From Bacteroidales bacterium (GTDB lineage Bacteria; Bacteroidota; Bacteroidia; Bacteroidales; UBA932), in assembly GCA_017427885.1 (NCBI GenBank), contig JAFRRW010000006.1, positions 1 to 64,000 on the forward strand: a DNA stretch of 64,000 nucleotides. Direction: 5' to 3'. Position 1 is the stretch's first letter, and each line of letters begins with the position of its first letter. Of this stretch, positions 34,657 to 43,127 are shown one piece after another. Position numbers and translations under genes: made by a program. Under the pieces are notes generated by a model. That model was given only the letters and a program-made list of their open reading frames with translations. It ran no database searches and was not told the origin of the DNA.

Positions 34657-35718
34657 CTATTGAACCAGGTTGAAACCGGGGGAGGTCCAGGATTCCATGG
34701 AGCCTCCGGGGAGGGAGTAGATGAGGCAGGCTTCGATGCCGGGGTCGTCAAGGATGAATTTCCGAGCGGCGTCAAGGCCGAGGACCATGCAGGCCGTGGC
34801 GAAGGCGTCGGCGTGAAGTGCGTCTTCTGCTATAATCGTGGCGCTGAGGAGGTTATGTGTGACGGGAAATCCTATGCGAGGGTCTATCGTGTGGGAATAT
34901 TTCACCCCGTCTTTGATGTAGAACTTGCGGTTGTTGGCGGAGGTTACCACACCGCAAGGATTTCCTGAGGACTGCCAGATGCCGAAAATGTGGGCCCCGG
35001 GGACGTCGTTCCCGTCCAGAGGCTTGTCGATGGCTATGGTCCAGGGTTTCCCGTCAGGGTTCACTCCGTCGCAGAATATTTCACCGATGTCCACCAGCAT
35101 ATCCTTGATTCCGAGGCTTCGGAGGTAGGAGGCCACCAGGTCGCTGCTGTATCCCTGGGCGATGGCGTTGTAGTTGAGGTGTGGGGGAGTTCCGGAAAGG
35201 GAGACCTTAGCCGGGTCGAGAAGGCCGTCGGAGCCTGTGGCCGAGGAAAGGTCTTCGACAAGAAGTTTCATTCCGCAGGAGGCGGTGAGAGAGGCGACGG
35301 TTTCCTTCGAAGGAAGGGAGTCGGTGGTGAAGCCGAAACCCCAGGCGTCGAAAAGCGGGCCGGCGGCGCAGTCCAGTGCGCCTCCGGTCCTCCTGTACAG
35401 GTCCCGTGCAGTCCCGTATGTCTCCAGGAACATCCCGTTGGGGCGGATCTTCTCACCACGGTTAAACCTGCTGAGGATGGAACCTTTGTTATATCCCGAC
35501 AGCGTCGTGTCGACCAGGGTGAGGATGGAGTCTATGCCTTCCTTGATGACCATCGGGGTAGTCTCCACCCCTTCCAGATTGATCTTTACGGTATAAGTTC
35601 CGCCCTGCGCCAGCCCGGTGATGGCGACGTATCTCCTTTCCGTGCAGGAGAAAAAGACAAGGACTGAGAGGGCCAGCAGTATGGAATGGGAGGGAAATCC
35701 CTTCGGGCGGTCTTTCAT
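34657..35718 (-). CDS. apbE: FAD:protein FMN transferase (ApbE family lipoprotein)
   Basis: 353 residues from the ATG at 35718. The much longer frame upstream runs across the divergent gene and the promoter box, and is not used. Lipobox FFSC (Cys25). ApbE attaches FMN covalently to Thr residues of membrane or periplasmic redox proteins such as Nqr and Rnf subunits. Family segments: GLAQGGTYTVKI, GYNKGSILSRFNRGE, DPAKVSLSGTP, NAIAQGYSSDLVASYL, LVDIGEIF and YSHTIDPRIGFPVTHNL. No Rnf/Nqr genes are in the window. Confidence 0.94.
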   Translation of the reverse strand: MKDRPKGFPSHSILLALSVLVFFSCTERRYVAITGLAQGGTYTVKINLEGVETTPMVIKEGIDSILTLVDTTLSGYNKGSILSRFNRGEKIRPNGMFLETYGTARDLYRRTGGALDCAAGPLFDAWGFGFTTDSLPSKETVASLTASCGMKLLVEDLSSATGSDGLLDPAKVSLSGTPPHLNYNAIAQGYSSDLVASYLRSLGIKDMLVDIGEIFCDGVNPDGKPWTIAIDKPLDGNDVPGAHIFGIWQSSGNPCGVVTSANNRKFYIKDGVKYSHTIDPRIGFPVTHNLLSATIIAEDALHADAFATACMVLGLDAARKFILDDPGIEACLIYSLPGGSMESWTSPGFNLVQ

Positions 35719-35744
35719 ATGCGATGTTCGGCAAAGTATTTGTA

Positions 35745-35782
35745 CAAAGATAAGCGAATTTGCGAAGAAATTCGCATATTTG
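35745..35782. promoter_or_regulatory. Divergent promoter region with inverted repeat (possible operator)
   Basis: An apbE -7 box (TATCTTTG, minus strand, 35745-35752) and a weaker box for the plus-strand gene (CATATTTG, 35775-35782) flank a perfect inverted repeat GCGAATTT (35754-35761) / AAATTCGC (35768-35775) with a 6-base spacer. The repeat lies exactly between the two start sites. Confidence 0.45.
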
Positions 35783-35808
35783 CAGTTTAGACGGAACATT
35801 GGAAATAA

Positions 35809-36858
35809 ATGAAGAACGCAAGCTCGATAACCGCCTTGACGGCCGCCATCTTCATGGCGTCCCTGGTCGCGTTCCCTTCCTGCAAGAAGAAGAACAATGA
35901 CGATGAATACGGCACCCTTAACGGCAGGATGAAATACGACCTGCCGTCGTATGTGCATCCCGGCGAAACATATACCATCACTCCCCACGGAGTGTCGCAT
36001 CCTGAAGGGAAGAACCTTGGATATTACGTTTACAGGTCCTGGGCCACGTCCTCTTACAGGGATACCCTCAGGTATTGCAATTCCTCGGACACGTCTCCGA
36101 TAACCTACACCCTCCAGATCCCGGACAAACTCGGTACAGGGTATGATTTCGCTTTCCACGCCTACGCGGACGACTATTACTCCACTTCCATGACCACATC
36201 GCTGACGATTGTCGGCGAAAAGATGGAGGAAGTGTTCTCCGGCCTCGACTATTCGGATTCCGACCCCAGTTTCACCGATCCCCGTGACGATATGGAATAC
36301 CGCACGGTGACCATAGGCTCAGACGAATGGTTCAGACAGAACCTTTCCTATGCCGACTGCGGAGTGCCTTTCTCCAACGCTCCCGCGATGACGAGGATCA
36401 CCGGCAATTTCTATTCATGGGACGAGGCGGTTTCGTCCTGCCCGGAAGGGTGGCATCTTTCCACCGGGGAGGACTGGCTTGCCCTCGGGAAACTCCTGAC
36501 CGGCGACGAAGGCCTTTCCGTCCACGACAGTTTCCCCGGAGTGTCCGGCGACCTTATGGTTGATGCGAAGTTCTTCGGTACCAGGATGTGGGAGTACTGG
36601 CCAAACGACGTGACCATCACCAACAAGTATTTGTTCAACGCCCTTTCTTTCGGGTATGCGAACACTTATGACGAAGGTGCCCCCAGGTTCGAGCATCCTA
36701 ACGAATACGCCGCTTTCTGGACCGCCGACGAGGATGAAAACGATTCCTCGAAGGCCTGGCTGAGGTATTTCCATTACAAGCAGTCCGACGTGATGACCAC
36801 CGTCGCCGACAAGGGCACGTTTCTTGCCAACGTAAGGTGCGTAAGGGACAGGGAATAA
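35809..36858 (+). CDS. FISUMP-domain lipoprotein
   Basis: 349 residues. Lipobox FPSC (Cys25) followed by a Lys/Asp-rich stretch. Residues about 40-140 look like an Ig-like or beta-rich domain. The C-terminal half carries the Fibrobacter succinogenes major paralogous (FISUMP) domain: DMEYRTVTIGSDEWFRQNLS, NFYSWDEAVSSCPEGWHLST and GEDWLALGKLL, ending FLANVRCVRD. The function of this domain is unknown; members are surface or secreted. The LolA-like gene follows after 16 bases. Confidence 0.82.
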   Translation: MKNASSITALTAAIFMASLVAFPSCKKKNNDDEYGTLNGRMKYDLPSYVHPGETYTITPHGVSHPEGKNLGYYVYRSWATSSYRDTLRYCNSSDTSPITYTLQIPDKLGTGYDFAFHAYADDYYSTSMTTSLTIVGEKMEEVFSGLDYSDSDPSFTDPRDDMEYRTVTIGSDEWFRQNLSYADCGVPFSNAPAMTRITGNFYSWDEAVSSCPEGWHLSTGEDWLALGKLLTGDEGLSVHDSFPGVSGDLMVDAKFFGTRMWEYWPNDVTITNKYLFNALSFGYANTYDEGAPRFEHPNEYAAFWTADEDENDSSKAWLRYFHYKQSDVMTTVADKGTFLANVRCVRDRE

Positions 36859-36874
36859 CCGGAATATCCATAAG

Positions 36875-37483
36875 ATGAATGTCATTGCCGTCATAGCAGC
36901 CCTCGCCGCGATGGCCACCCCCAGGGAGACCGTCACCGAATTCCTTTCGATGGCGTCGGCATCCAGGTTGTCTTTCAACTACACCTATTCCACCGAGAAC
37001 CGCACTCCGGGAATGTCCGGAAGCGGCAGCGTCACCGTACAGGGAAGTGCTTTCATGATGAACGGGGACGGGCTCGAGGTGATCTGCGACGGGACGTCCA
37101 GGTGGACCGTCGACCGCAGCGCTGGGGAGGCGATCGTCGAGACCGTTGCGGAAGGAGAGGATTTCTCGGCCAATCCGGCCCTCTTCCTTTCCGGTTCGGG
37201 GGAAGGATTCGACCTGAAGGAGGCCTCTTCTCTCAAAAAGGGCGGCAAGGATGTCGTGAAGGCTGTAATGGAGGCCACGGTGAAATCCAACGTCAGGAAG
37301 ATCGTGCTCTACATCACTCCTGACCTTAAGCTTACGGAGGCGGAGGTGACGGTTTCAGACGGCACCCTTACCAGGTTCGTCGCGGAGGATTTTACCTCCG
37401 AACCGGCCAGCGAGGACCTCTCCGTCTTCGCTTTCGACAAGGCCACCCTTCCTCCCGACACCGTCATCACCGACCTGCGGTAG
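36875..37483 (+). CDS. LolA-like outer membrane lipoprotein carrier protein
   Basis: 202 residues. A short hydrophobic start (about 1-15) may be a signal peptide. The fold pattern of LolA is visible: FLSMASASRLSFNYTYS, GSGSVTVQGSAFMMNGDGLE, VICDGTSRWTVDRSAGEAIV, then later beta strands ending FAFDKATLPPDTVITDLR. LolA ferries lipoproteins through the periplasm. It sits directly after a lipoprotein gene, but that does not prove a dedicated partner. A hairpin separates it from convergent comEC. Confidence 0.75.
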   Translation: MNVIAVIAALAAMATPRETVTEFLSMASASRLSFNYTYSTENRTPGMSGSGSVTVQGSAFMMNGDGLEVICDGTSRWTVDRSAGEAIVETVAEGEDFSANPALFLSGSGEGFDLKEASSLKKGGKDVVKAVMEATVKSNVRKIVLYITPDLKLTEAEVTVSDGTLTRFVAEDFTSEPASEDLSVFAFDKATLPPDTVITDLR

Positions 37484-37507
37484 TTTTCCCCTACGTATTT
37501 CTTTGAG

Positions 37508-37529
37508 ATGGCCGGTCCTTGCCGGCCAT
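37508..37529. terminator. G+C-rich hairpin between convergent lolA-like and comEC genes
   Basis: Perfect 8-bp stem ATGGCCGG / CCGGCCAT with a 6-base loop TCCTTG. No T-run is present, so termination activity is uncertain. Confidence 0.45.
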
Positions 37530-37540
37530 GACCTTTCCTG

Positions 37541-38626
37541 TCACATCCCCGCTATCACCTTAAGGATGAAGAGGAAAAGCGACAGGGCCTTGTCGGACAG
37601 CGTGACCAGCAGCCCGGGGTGGATGCCGAGGCTCGAGAGGAGGATGGTTGCCGTGACGAGGATGATGATCAGGAAAGTGAGGGGGAGTGCCAGGAGATTG
37701 GTGATGAGGAAATATGCCGGGAGGGTGTGGAAACGGATCCAGGCGAGGGGGGCGGTGAATGCCTGGCAGGATATGGAGAGCGAGGCGGCCTGCCAGATCT
37801 TTCGGGGGAAACGGTCGAGCGGGGCGGCTCCGGTGTCGGGCCAGAGGGCGAGAAGGCGAGGATAGAGTATCGTTATGCCGGCCATCGCGAGATATGAGAG
37901 TTGGAAACCGGTGGAAGAGAGGACTGAGGGAGAGGACGCCAGCTGGATCACCATTGCGGCCAGCAGGATCCTGAGCGGATGGCGCGGGCGGTGAAGCAGG
38001 ATGGCGGTCTCCCTCAGGAGGATGAAAAGAAAGGCCCGGACCAGGGAAGGGGAGGCTCCTGTCATAATGGTGTAGAAAGCGGAAAAAACCAGGATCAGGA
38101 CGTATCTGGCGATGATGGAAGGTGGGAAGCGGCCGAGAACGGAAAGCACCTTTCCGAGTATGAGGTAGATTACACCGAGATGAAGGCCCGAGAGGGCCAG
38201 GATATGGGAGGCCCCGCTGCGTCGGAAGGTGTAGAGGATGTCCCGGGAGAGGTCGGAACGGTCTCCGGTCAGGAGGGCCTTGACGAGGGGAGCCGAGGTC
38301 GGTGACGGCCAGGGAATGGAATCGATGGCTTCCCTTAAACTCCTGACTGCCAGGTCCGCAAGAGGAAAGCCCCGGAAGGCGTCGGGGATGCAGCCGGAGG
38401 CAAGGGCGCAGAAGGCTCCGGCGCAGGCGAAGGTGGCGGCAAGGGACTGGAAGCAGGCCCGGCCTGAAAGCGAGGTCCTTGCCGTAAGGAAAAGGATCAC
38501 AAGGAGGAAGGGAACTGCGAGAAAGGGGGAAGATGCAGGATCAAGACCTTCGGCGACGAGGGTTCCTGCGGCGATTCCCGCCAGGAAAAAGGTACACAGC
38601 CCCGCAAAAATCCCATCCCTCGTCAT
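37541..38626 (-). CDS. Short ComEC/Rec2 competence-domain membrane protein
   Basis: 361 residues from the ATG at 38626 (the upstream extension would overlap the ackA promoter region). At least eight membrane segments. The ComEC core is clear: ALLTGDRSDLSRDILYTFRR, SGASHILALSGLHLGVIYLI, TGASPSLVRAFLF and SSTGFQLSYLAMAGI. Full-length ComEC proteins also have an N-terminal OB-fold domain and a C-terminal metallo-beta-lactamase domain; both are missing here. It would form the DNA channel of natural transformation, if functional. It is single and convergent with the LolA-like gene. Confidence 0.88.
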   Translation of the reverse strand: MTRDGIFAGLCTFFLAGIAAGTLVAEGLDPASSPFLAVPFLLVILFLTARTSLSGRACFQSLAATFACAGAFCALASGCIPDAFRGFPLADLAVRSLREAIDSIPWPSPTSAPLVKALLTGDRSDLSRDILYTFRRSGASHILALSGLHLGVIYLILGKVLSVLGRFPPSIIARYVLILVFSAFYTIMTGASPSLVRAFLFILLRETAILLHRPRHPLRILLAAMVIQLASSPSVLSSTGFQLSYLAMAGITILYPRLLALWPDTGAAPLDRFPRKIWQAASLSISCQAFTAPLAWIRFHTLPAYFLITNLLALPLTFLIIILVTATILLSSLGIHPGLLVTLSDKALSLFLFILKVIAGM

Positions 38627-38650
38627 ACCGAAGTCCTTCAAGCATAAGTT

Positions 38651-38683
38651 TTGATAAAAATACTGATATTTTTGATAACTTTG
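38651..38683 (+). promoter_or_regulatory. Promoter of ackA (TTG, 22 bases, TAACTTTG)
   Basis: TTG at 38651-38653 and TAACTTTG at 38676-38683; the ATG of ackA is 48 bases on. Confidence 0.6.
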
Positions 38684-38731
38684 CGTATTGTTAAGAATAT
38701 TGATGATATTCCCCAAGAAACAAGACGTGTA

Positions 38732-39946
38732 ATGATTATCCTGGTAATCAACTGCGGCAGCTCATCCATCAAGTACCAGCTGCTGGACATGAAGAGCGAT
38801 GACGTCTATGAAGTCATAGCCAAGGGTATAGCCGAAAACATAGGCCTTGAGGCCGCAAACCTGCAATATACGCCCAAGGGAGGGCAGAAGTTGGTGAAGA
38901 ACCTCCCCATTCCCGACCACACGGCCGGAATGAGGCTGGTCCTGGACGCCATAGTCGATCCTGTCACCGGAGTCCTGAAGTCGTTCAGTGACATTGAGGC
39001 CGTCGGCCACCGTATCGTCCAGGGAGCCGATTTCTTCAGCGGGAGCGTCCTGGTCGACGATGACGTGATAGAGAAGATCCGCATCTGCTGCGATTTCGCC
39101 CCCCTCCACAATCCAGCCCACCTTCTTGGCATAGAGGCTTGCACCGAAGTCCTTCCCGGCGTACCCCAGGTGGTCACCTTCGATACGGCCTTCCATCAGA
39201 CCATGCCGGACTACGCCTATATGTACGCCCTGCCCTACAGCTATTACACCAAATACCATATCCGCCGGTACGGAGCCCACGGGACCAGCCACAAGTTCGT
39301 GGCCCACAAGGGCGCGGAGTTCTGCGGCCTGGACATCAACGACTCCAAGATCATCACCTGCCACATCGGCAACGGATCTTCCATCACGGCCATAGTGAAC
39401 GGCAAGGTGGTGGACACTTCGATGGGCCTCACACCCCTTGAGGGTATGATAATGGGCACCAGGTGCGGCAACCTGGATCCCAACGTCGTGACCTACATAA
39501 TGAAGAAGGAAGGTCTTACCCCCGGCCAGATGGAGACCCTGATGAACAAGAAGAGCGGCTTCCTCGGGCTTTCCGAGAAAACTTCCGACGCCCGCGAGAT
39601 GAACGAGCTGGCCATAGCCGGCGACCCCAAGGCAAAACTTGTTTACAAGAAACTCAGTTACGACATAGTCAAGCTCATAGGCGCTTACGTGGCCGTGATG
39701 AACGGTGTCGACCTCATAGTCTTCACGGGTGGCATCGGGGAGCACAACAGCCGTCTGAGGCGTCGTGTCTGCGAGAGTTTCGCCTATCTGGGACTGAAGT
39801 TCGACTACGAGGCCAACGTGGCCTGGGGAGTGGATACGCTGCTTTCCACTCCGGACTCGAAGGTGAAGGTGGTCGTCGTCACCACGGACGAGGAATTGGC
39901 CATCGCCCGCGACACGATGCACCTGGTACAGGAAATTGAAGAATAA
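38732..39946 (+). CDS. ackA: Acetate kinase
   Basis: 404 residues from the ATG at 38732. It makes ATP from acetyl phosphate and ADP, giving acetate. Signatures: ILVINCGSSSIKYQLLD, AVGHRIVQGADFF, FAPLHNPAHLLGIEA, VTFDTAFHQTMPDYAYMYAL, YGAHGTSHKFVA, DTSMGLTPLEGMIMGTRCG and FTGGIGEHN. These fit acetate kinase rather than the shorter butyrate kinase. A phosphotransacylase of the Ptb type follows after 16 bases, forming the substrate-level phosphorylation pair. Confidence 0.96.
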   Translation: MIILVINCGSSSIKYQLLDMKSDDVYEVIAKGIAENIGLEAANLQYTPKGGQKLVKNLPIPDHTAGMRLVLDAIVDPVTGVLKSFSDIEAVGHRIVQGADFFSGSVLVDDDVIEKIRICCDFAPLHNPAHLLGIEACTEVLPGVPQVVTFDTAFHQTMPDYAYMYALPYSYYTKYHIRRYGAHGTSHKFVAHKGAEFCGLDINDSKIITCHIGNGSSITAIVNGKVVDTSMGLTPLEGMIMGTRCGNLDPNVVTYIMKKEGLTPGQMETLMNKKSGFLGLSEKTSDAREMNELAIAGDPKAKLVYKKLSYDIVKLIGAYVAVMNGVDLIVFTGGIGEHNSRLRRRVCESFAYLGLKFDYEANVAWGVDTLLSTPDSKVKVVVVTTDEELAIARDTMHLVQEIEE

Positions 39947-39962
39947 TTAAACAGAAAAAGAT

Positions 39963-40874
39963 ATGATTACGAAATTCGCTGATGTTTTCGCCGACCTTAA
40001 GGTGAAAGGAGTTTGCAAAAGGCTCATAGTGGCCTGGGGTGTGGATGAACATTCGATAGAGGCGGCCTACAAGGCCGTCGAAGCAGGATTCGTCAATGCT
40101 GTCCTGGTGGGCGACTCGGCCCTTGTCAGGGAAGTGTGCTCGAAGTGCGGCTTCGACGTTTCCAAATTTGAAATCGTCGACATCCCCGTTGAGGCCAAGG
40201 CGGTGGCCGAGGCTGTCAGGATGGTCCACGACGGAGAAGGCGACGTCCTTATGAAGGGACTCTGCTCCACGGACAAGTTCCTCCGCGCCATCCTCAACAA
40301 GGAGACGGGCCTTCTGCCCAACAAGGGGCTCCTGAGCCACGTGGGCGTGATTGAGAATCCCAAGTACCACAAACTCATATTCATGAGCGACATGGCCGTA
40401 ATTCCCCTTCCTGACTTCCGTCAGAAGGTTAAGATCGCGAATTTCCTGGTGGACGTGGCCCACAGTTTCGGCATCGCGAAGCCCAAGATCGCCTTCCTCG
40501 CCGCTTCCGAACAGATGCTCGACAGCATGCCCGCCTGTGTCGAGGCCGCCCAGCTGGCCAAGATGTGCGACCGCGGTCAGATAAAGGGCTGCATCGGAGA
40601 CGGTCCGCTCGCCCTCGACGTGGCTGTCGATGAGGAATCGGTGCAGATCAAGAAGCTCGTCAGCCCCGTTGCCGGCGATGCCGACTGCCTGCTGTTCCCG
40701 AACATCGAGAGCGGCAACGTTTTCTGGAAGACCAATTCGAAACTCGCGGACGGAGTGCGCCAGGCCGGTATGCTGGTAGGCACCACCGCTCCCTGCGTGC
40801 TCGCCAGCCGCGCCGACTCCGTCGACACCAAGCTCAATTCCATCGCCGAGGCGGTGATGTTCGTCAACAAGTAG
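39963..40874 (+). CDS. Phosphate acyltransferase of the phosphate butyryltransferase type
   Basis: 303 residues. It should transfer an acyl group between CoA and phosphate. The sequence matches the short Ptb/PTA_PTB family (VNAVLVGDSALVREV, DVLMKGLCSTDKFLRAIL, LSHVGVIENPKYHKLIFMSD, GCIGDGPLALDVAVDE and CLLFPNIESGNVFWK) and lacks the N-terminal regulatory domains of long Pta. Being paired with acetate kinase, it probably works on acetyl-CoA or propionyl-CoA; substrate is not proven. A REP-like palindrome follows. Confidence 0.9.
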   Translation: MITKFADVFADLKVKGVCKRLIVAWGVDEHSIEAAYKAVEAGFVNAVLVGDSALVREVCSKCGFDVSKFEIVDIPVEAKAVAEAVRMVHDGEGDVLMKGLCSTDKFLRAILNKETGLLPNKGLLSHVGVIENPKYHKLIFMSDMAVIPLPDFRQKVKIANFLVDVAHSFGIAKPKIAFLAASEQMLDSMPACVEAAQLAKMCDRGQIKGCIGDGPLALDVAVDEESVQIKKLVSPVAGDADCLLFPNIESGNVFWKTNSKLADGVRQAGMLVGTTAPCVLASRADSVDTKLNSIAEAVMFVNK

Positions 40875-40880
40875 TCCCCC

Positions 40881-40907
40881 TGTGATTCCCGGCCCGACCG
40901 GGCATTT
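40881..40907 (+). repeat. REP-like palindrome, copy 2
   Basis: 27-base element 6 bases after a stop codon, core CCCGG CCCGA CCGGG, flanks TGTGATT / CATTT. It differs from copy 1 at 13789-13815 in five positions, one of which restores a base pair in the stem. Confidence 0.5.
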
Positions 40908-40930
40908 CCTGAGGGCATTTCAGCCCAGGT

Positions 40931-42274
40931 CTATCTTTTCTGCTGCACCACGACCGTGGTGTCGCTCAGGCGGACTTTGAGCCACTGCTCGAGGCGGTTG
41001 GTCTGTTCCTTTGAGACGGGCGGGTCGGCGGTTATGATGGCGAGAGTCCGGAATGAAGTGTCGAGGCTGTCGGTGGTGACGCTGGCTCCGCGCGAGATGA
41101 AGATTTCCTTTATGTCCGGCCACTGGATCGAGACTTCCTTCGCGACCTGGGAGTATGGTATTTCCCTTCCGCCAAGAGAATTGACCTGCTGGCGGAGGGA
41201 ATTGATCAGGGAATCCTTCTTGACCAGCTGGTCCTCCAGTACTTCATAGACTCCCTGAATGACCTGGTCGGATTCGTTTTTGTCCGAGATGAAACTTCTG
41301 TGTATCAAGTTGATGCGGTCGTGGGGAATACCGTATTCGGAGGCGGCGTCCATCAGTGCGAGCTGATCTCCTGCGTCCAATCCTTCCCCTGTCACCAGGA
41401 AGGTCACGTTTCTTTTCCGGCCCTGGGTGATCTTGTAGTCGTATATGTAGTTCTTTCCGAAGATGCGGTTCTCCGAAATGAAATTCTCGACCGCGGCGGT
41501 GAAACTGTTGTTCTTCACTATGACGGTGGCAGACCAGATGCTGGGCACGGTCACCAGGACGACCAGGGCGGTGATCAGGCGGCTGGTGCGCCTTGCCGAT
41601 GCCTCATTTTCGAACTTGACAGTATTGAAGTGGAAATACTTCGTGGCGATGTAGGTGGCCAGGATAATGAAGATGGTATTGATGAGGAAGAGTCCCATCG
41701 CCCCGAAGAAGAAATGGGGGCTTAATTTGGCTATTCCGTAGCCGGCCGTGCAGAGGGGAGGCATCAGGGCCGTGGCAATGGCAACTCCTGACAGTACTAC
41801 CGTACCCTTTTCCTTGCGCGCCAGTTCGAGAATGCCTGCGAAACCGCCGAAGAGGGCTATGATAATGTCATAGATGCTTGGAGAGGTACGCGCTTCGAGT
41901 TCGGTGGGATTCGGCAGGTTCAGCGGAGAGAGAAGGAAATAGAGGGATGAGGCCAGGAGGCTGATAATCACCATTACCAGCAGGTTCCGAATCCCTTCGA
42001 CAATGAGTTTCGTGTCGTCAATGCCGAGGCCGAGACCGACGCCGATGATGGGACCCATAAGGGGAGAGATGAGCATCGCACCGATGATCACCGCTGTAGA
42101 GTTGATGTTCAGTCCGACCGAGGCGATGATGATGGAGAACGCGAGGATCCATACGTTCGGGCCGCGGAAATAGATGTTCCTGCGGATGCTCTCAGCCGCC
42201 GCGTTGACGTCTATCTGGTCGGCAATCTTTGCGGTCAGCCTGATGTATGCCTTTATATCCTGTTTAAGACTCAT
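40931..42274 (-). CDS. DUF389 family membrane protein
   Basis: 447 residues; the ATG at 42274 overlaps the folP stop (ATGA). About seven membrane helices in the N-terminal 300 residues with the DUF389 motifs FRGPNVWILAFSIIIASVGL, NSTAVIIGAMLISPLMGPII, GVGLGLGIDD and SGVAIATALMPPLCTAGYG. The C-terminal 170 residues are soluble. Function unknown. The coupling with folP is positional only. Confidence 0.9.
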   Translation of the reverse strand: MSLKQDIKAYIRLTAKIADQIDVNAAAESIRRNIYFRGPNVWILAFSIIIASVGLNINSTAVIIGAMLISPLMGPIIGVGLGLGIDDTKLIVEGIRNLLVMVIISLLASSLYFLLSPLNLPNPTELEARTSPSIYDIIIALFGGFAGILELARKEKGTVVLSGVAIATALMPPLCTAGYGIAKLSPHFFFGAMGLFLINTIFIILATYIATKYFHFNTVKFENEASARRTSRLITALVVLVTVPSIWSATVIVKNNSFTAAVENFISENRIFGKNYIYDYKITQGRKRNVTFLVTGEGLDAGDQLALMDAASEYGIPHDRINLIHRSFISDKNESDQVIQGVYEVLEDQLVKKDSLINSLRQQVNSLGGREIPYSQVAKEVSIQWPDIKEIFISRGASVTTDSLDTSFRTLAIITADPPVSKEQTNRLEQWLKVRLSDTTVVVQQKR

Positions 42275-43062
42275 ATTCCGGAGATCCTGTTCCAAATCTT
42301 TATTGTCTGGGCCGTTTCTGCCACGTCGTGGACCCTCAGGATGTCAGCACCCCTTTCGAGGGCGGCCATATGCAGGGCCTGGGTGGGGGTTAGCGCTTCT
42401 TCCGGAGATATTCCTAACAATTTGCATACCATACTCTTACGGCTCACCCCGACGAGGATCTTCTTCCCGAATTGTTTCAGGGAGGGGAGGCCTGCCAGCA
42501 GGGAATAGTTCTCCTCAAGCGTCTTTCCGAAACCGAAGCCGGGGTCAAGGATCCAGTCCTTCAGACCTTCTTCTTCCGCCCTGTCGGCGAAGTCCCTGAA
42601 AAAGTCCAGCACCCTGGTCACGACGTCGGCGGTGCCTTCCGGAGACGAGTGGGTGCAGACATAGGTCAGGCCCAGGCCGGCCGTGAGGGGAACGACGGAA
42701 GGGTCTGAGGCTCCGGAAACGTCATTGACAATGAAAGGTCCGATGAGGTCATAGACACGTGAGACAATGCCGCTGCGGAAGGTGTCTATGGAAAGGGGAA
42801 TGTCGGGAAAGGAGGACCGGATGAGCCTGAGGGGGGTCTCAAGCCTCTGCCACTCTTCTTCGGAACTCACCGGAAGCGAGCCCGGACGGGTGGAGCAGGC
42901 GCCTATGTCTATGATACCGGCCCCGTCGCCTATCATCTTCCCCACCTTTACCACCAGGGCGTCGAGGTCCGGAGTCCCGTCAGGGGCGAGGCTCCTGCTG
43001 TGGGAGTAGAATGAATCCGGTGTCAGATTCACGATTCCCATTATCTCTGTCTTCCTTTCCAT
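42271..43062 (-). CDS. folP: Dihydropteroate synthase
   Basis: 263 residues from the ATG at 43062. An upstream in-frame GTG (43068) overlaps the promoter box and is rejected. It joins 4-aminobenzoate to dihydropterin diphosphate in folate synthesis, and is the sulfonamide target. Signatures: EIMGIVNLTPDSF, GAGIIDIGACSTRPGS, IPLSIDTFRSGI, FIVNDVSGASDP, LKDWILDPGFGFGKTLEEN and KILVGVSRKSMV. The DUF389 gene overlaps its stop. Confidence 0.95.
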   Translation of the reverse strand: MERKTEIMGIVNLTPDSFYSHSRSLAPDGTPDLDALVVKVGKMIGDGAGIIDIGACSTRPGSLPVSSEEEWQRLETPLRLIRSSFPDIPLSIDTFRSGIVSRVYDLIGPFIVNDVSGASDPSVVPLTAGLGLTYVCTHSSPEGTADVVTRVLDFFRDFADRAEEEGLKDWILDPGFGFGKTLEENYSLLAGLPSLKQFGKKILVGVSRKSMVCKLLGISPEEALTPTQALHMAALERGADILRVHDVAETAQTIKIWNRISGI

Positions 43063-43067
43063 ATCCA

Positions 43068-43075
43068 CAAAATTA
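43068..43075 (-). promoter_or_regulatory. -7 promoter box for folP, 5 bases from the ATG
   Basis: Minus strand TAATTTTG TGGAT ATG. The same 5-base spacing is seen at nadK and ruvX, again predicting a leaderless mRNA. Confidence 0.5.
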
Positions 43076-43097
43076 ACTAAAATAGAGGAAAATTGTT

Positions 43098-43105
43098 TAA
43101 ATTTG
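43098..43105 (+). promoter_or_regulatory. -7 promoter box for tmk
   Basis: TAAATTTG, 22 bases before the tmk ATG, divergent from the folP box. Confidence 0.5.
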
Positions 43106-43127
43106 GAATTAGTTAAAAAACCGGAAT

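Noticed and set aside
35719-36159. 147-codon N-terminal extension of apbE
   Set aside because: It runs across the divergent lipoprotein gene and the promoter; the lipobox-containing ATG at 35718 is the real start.
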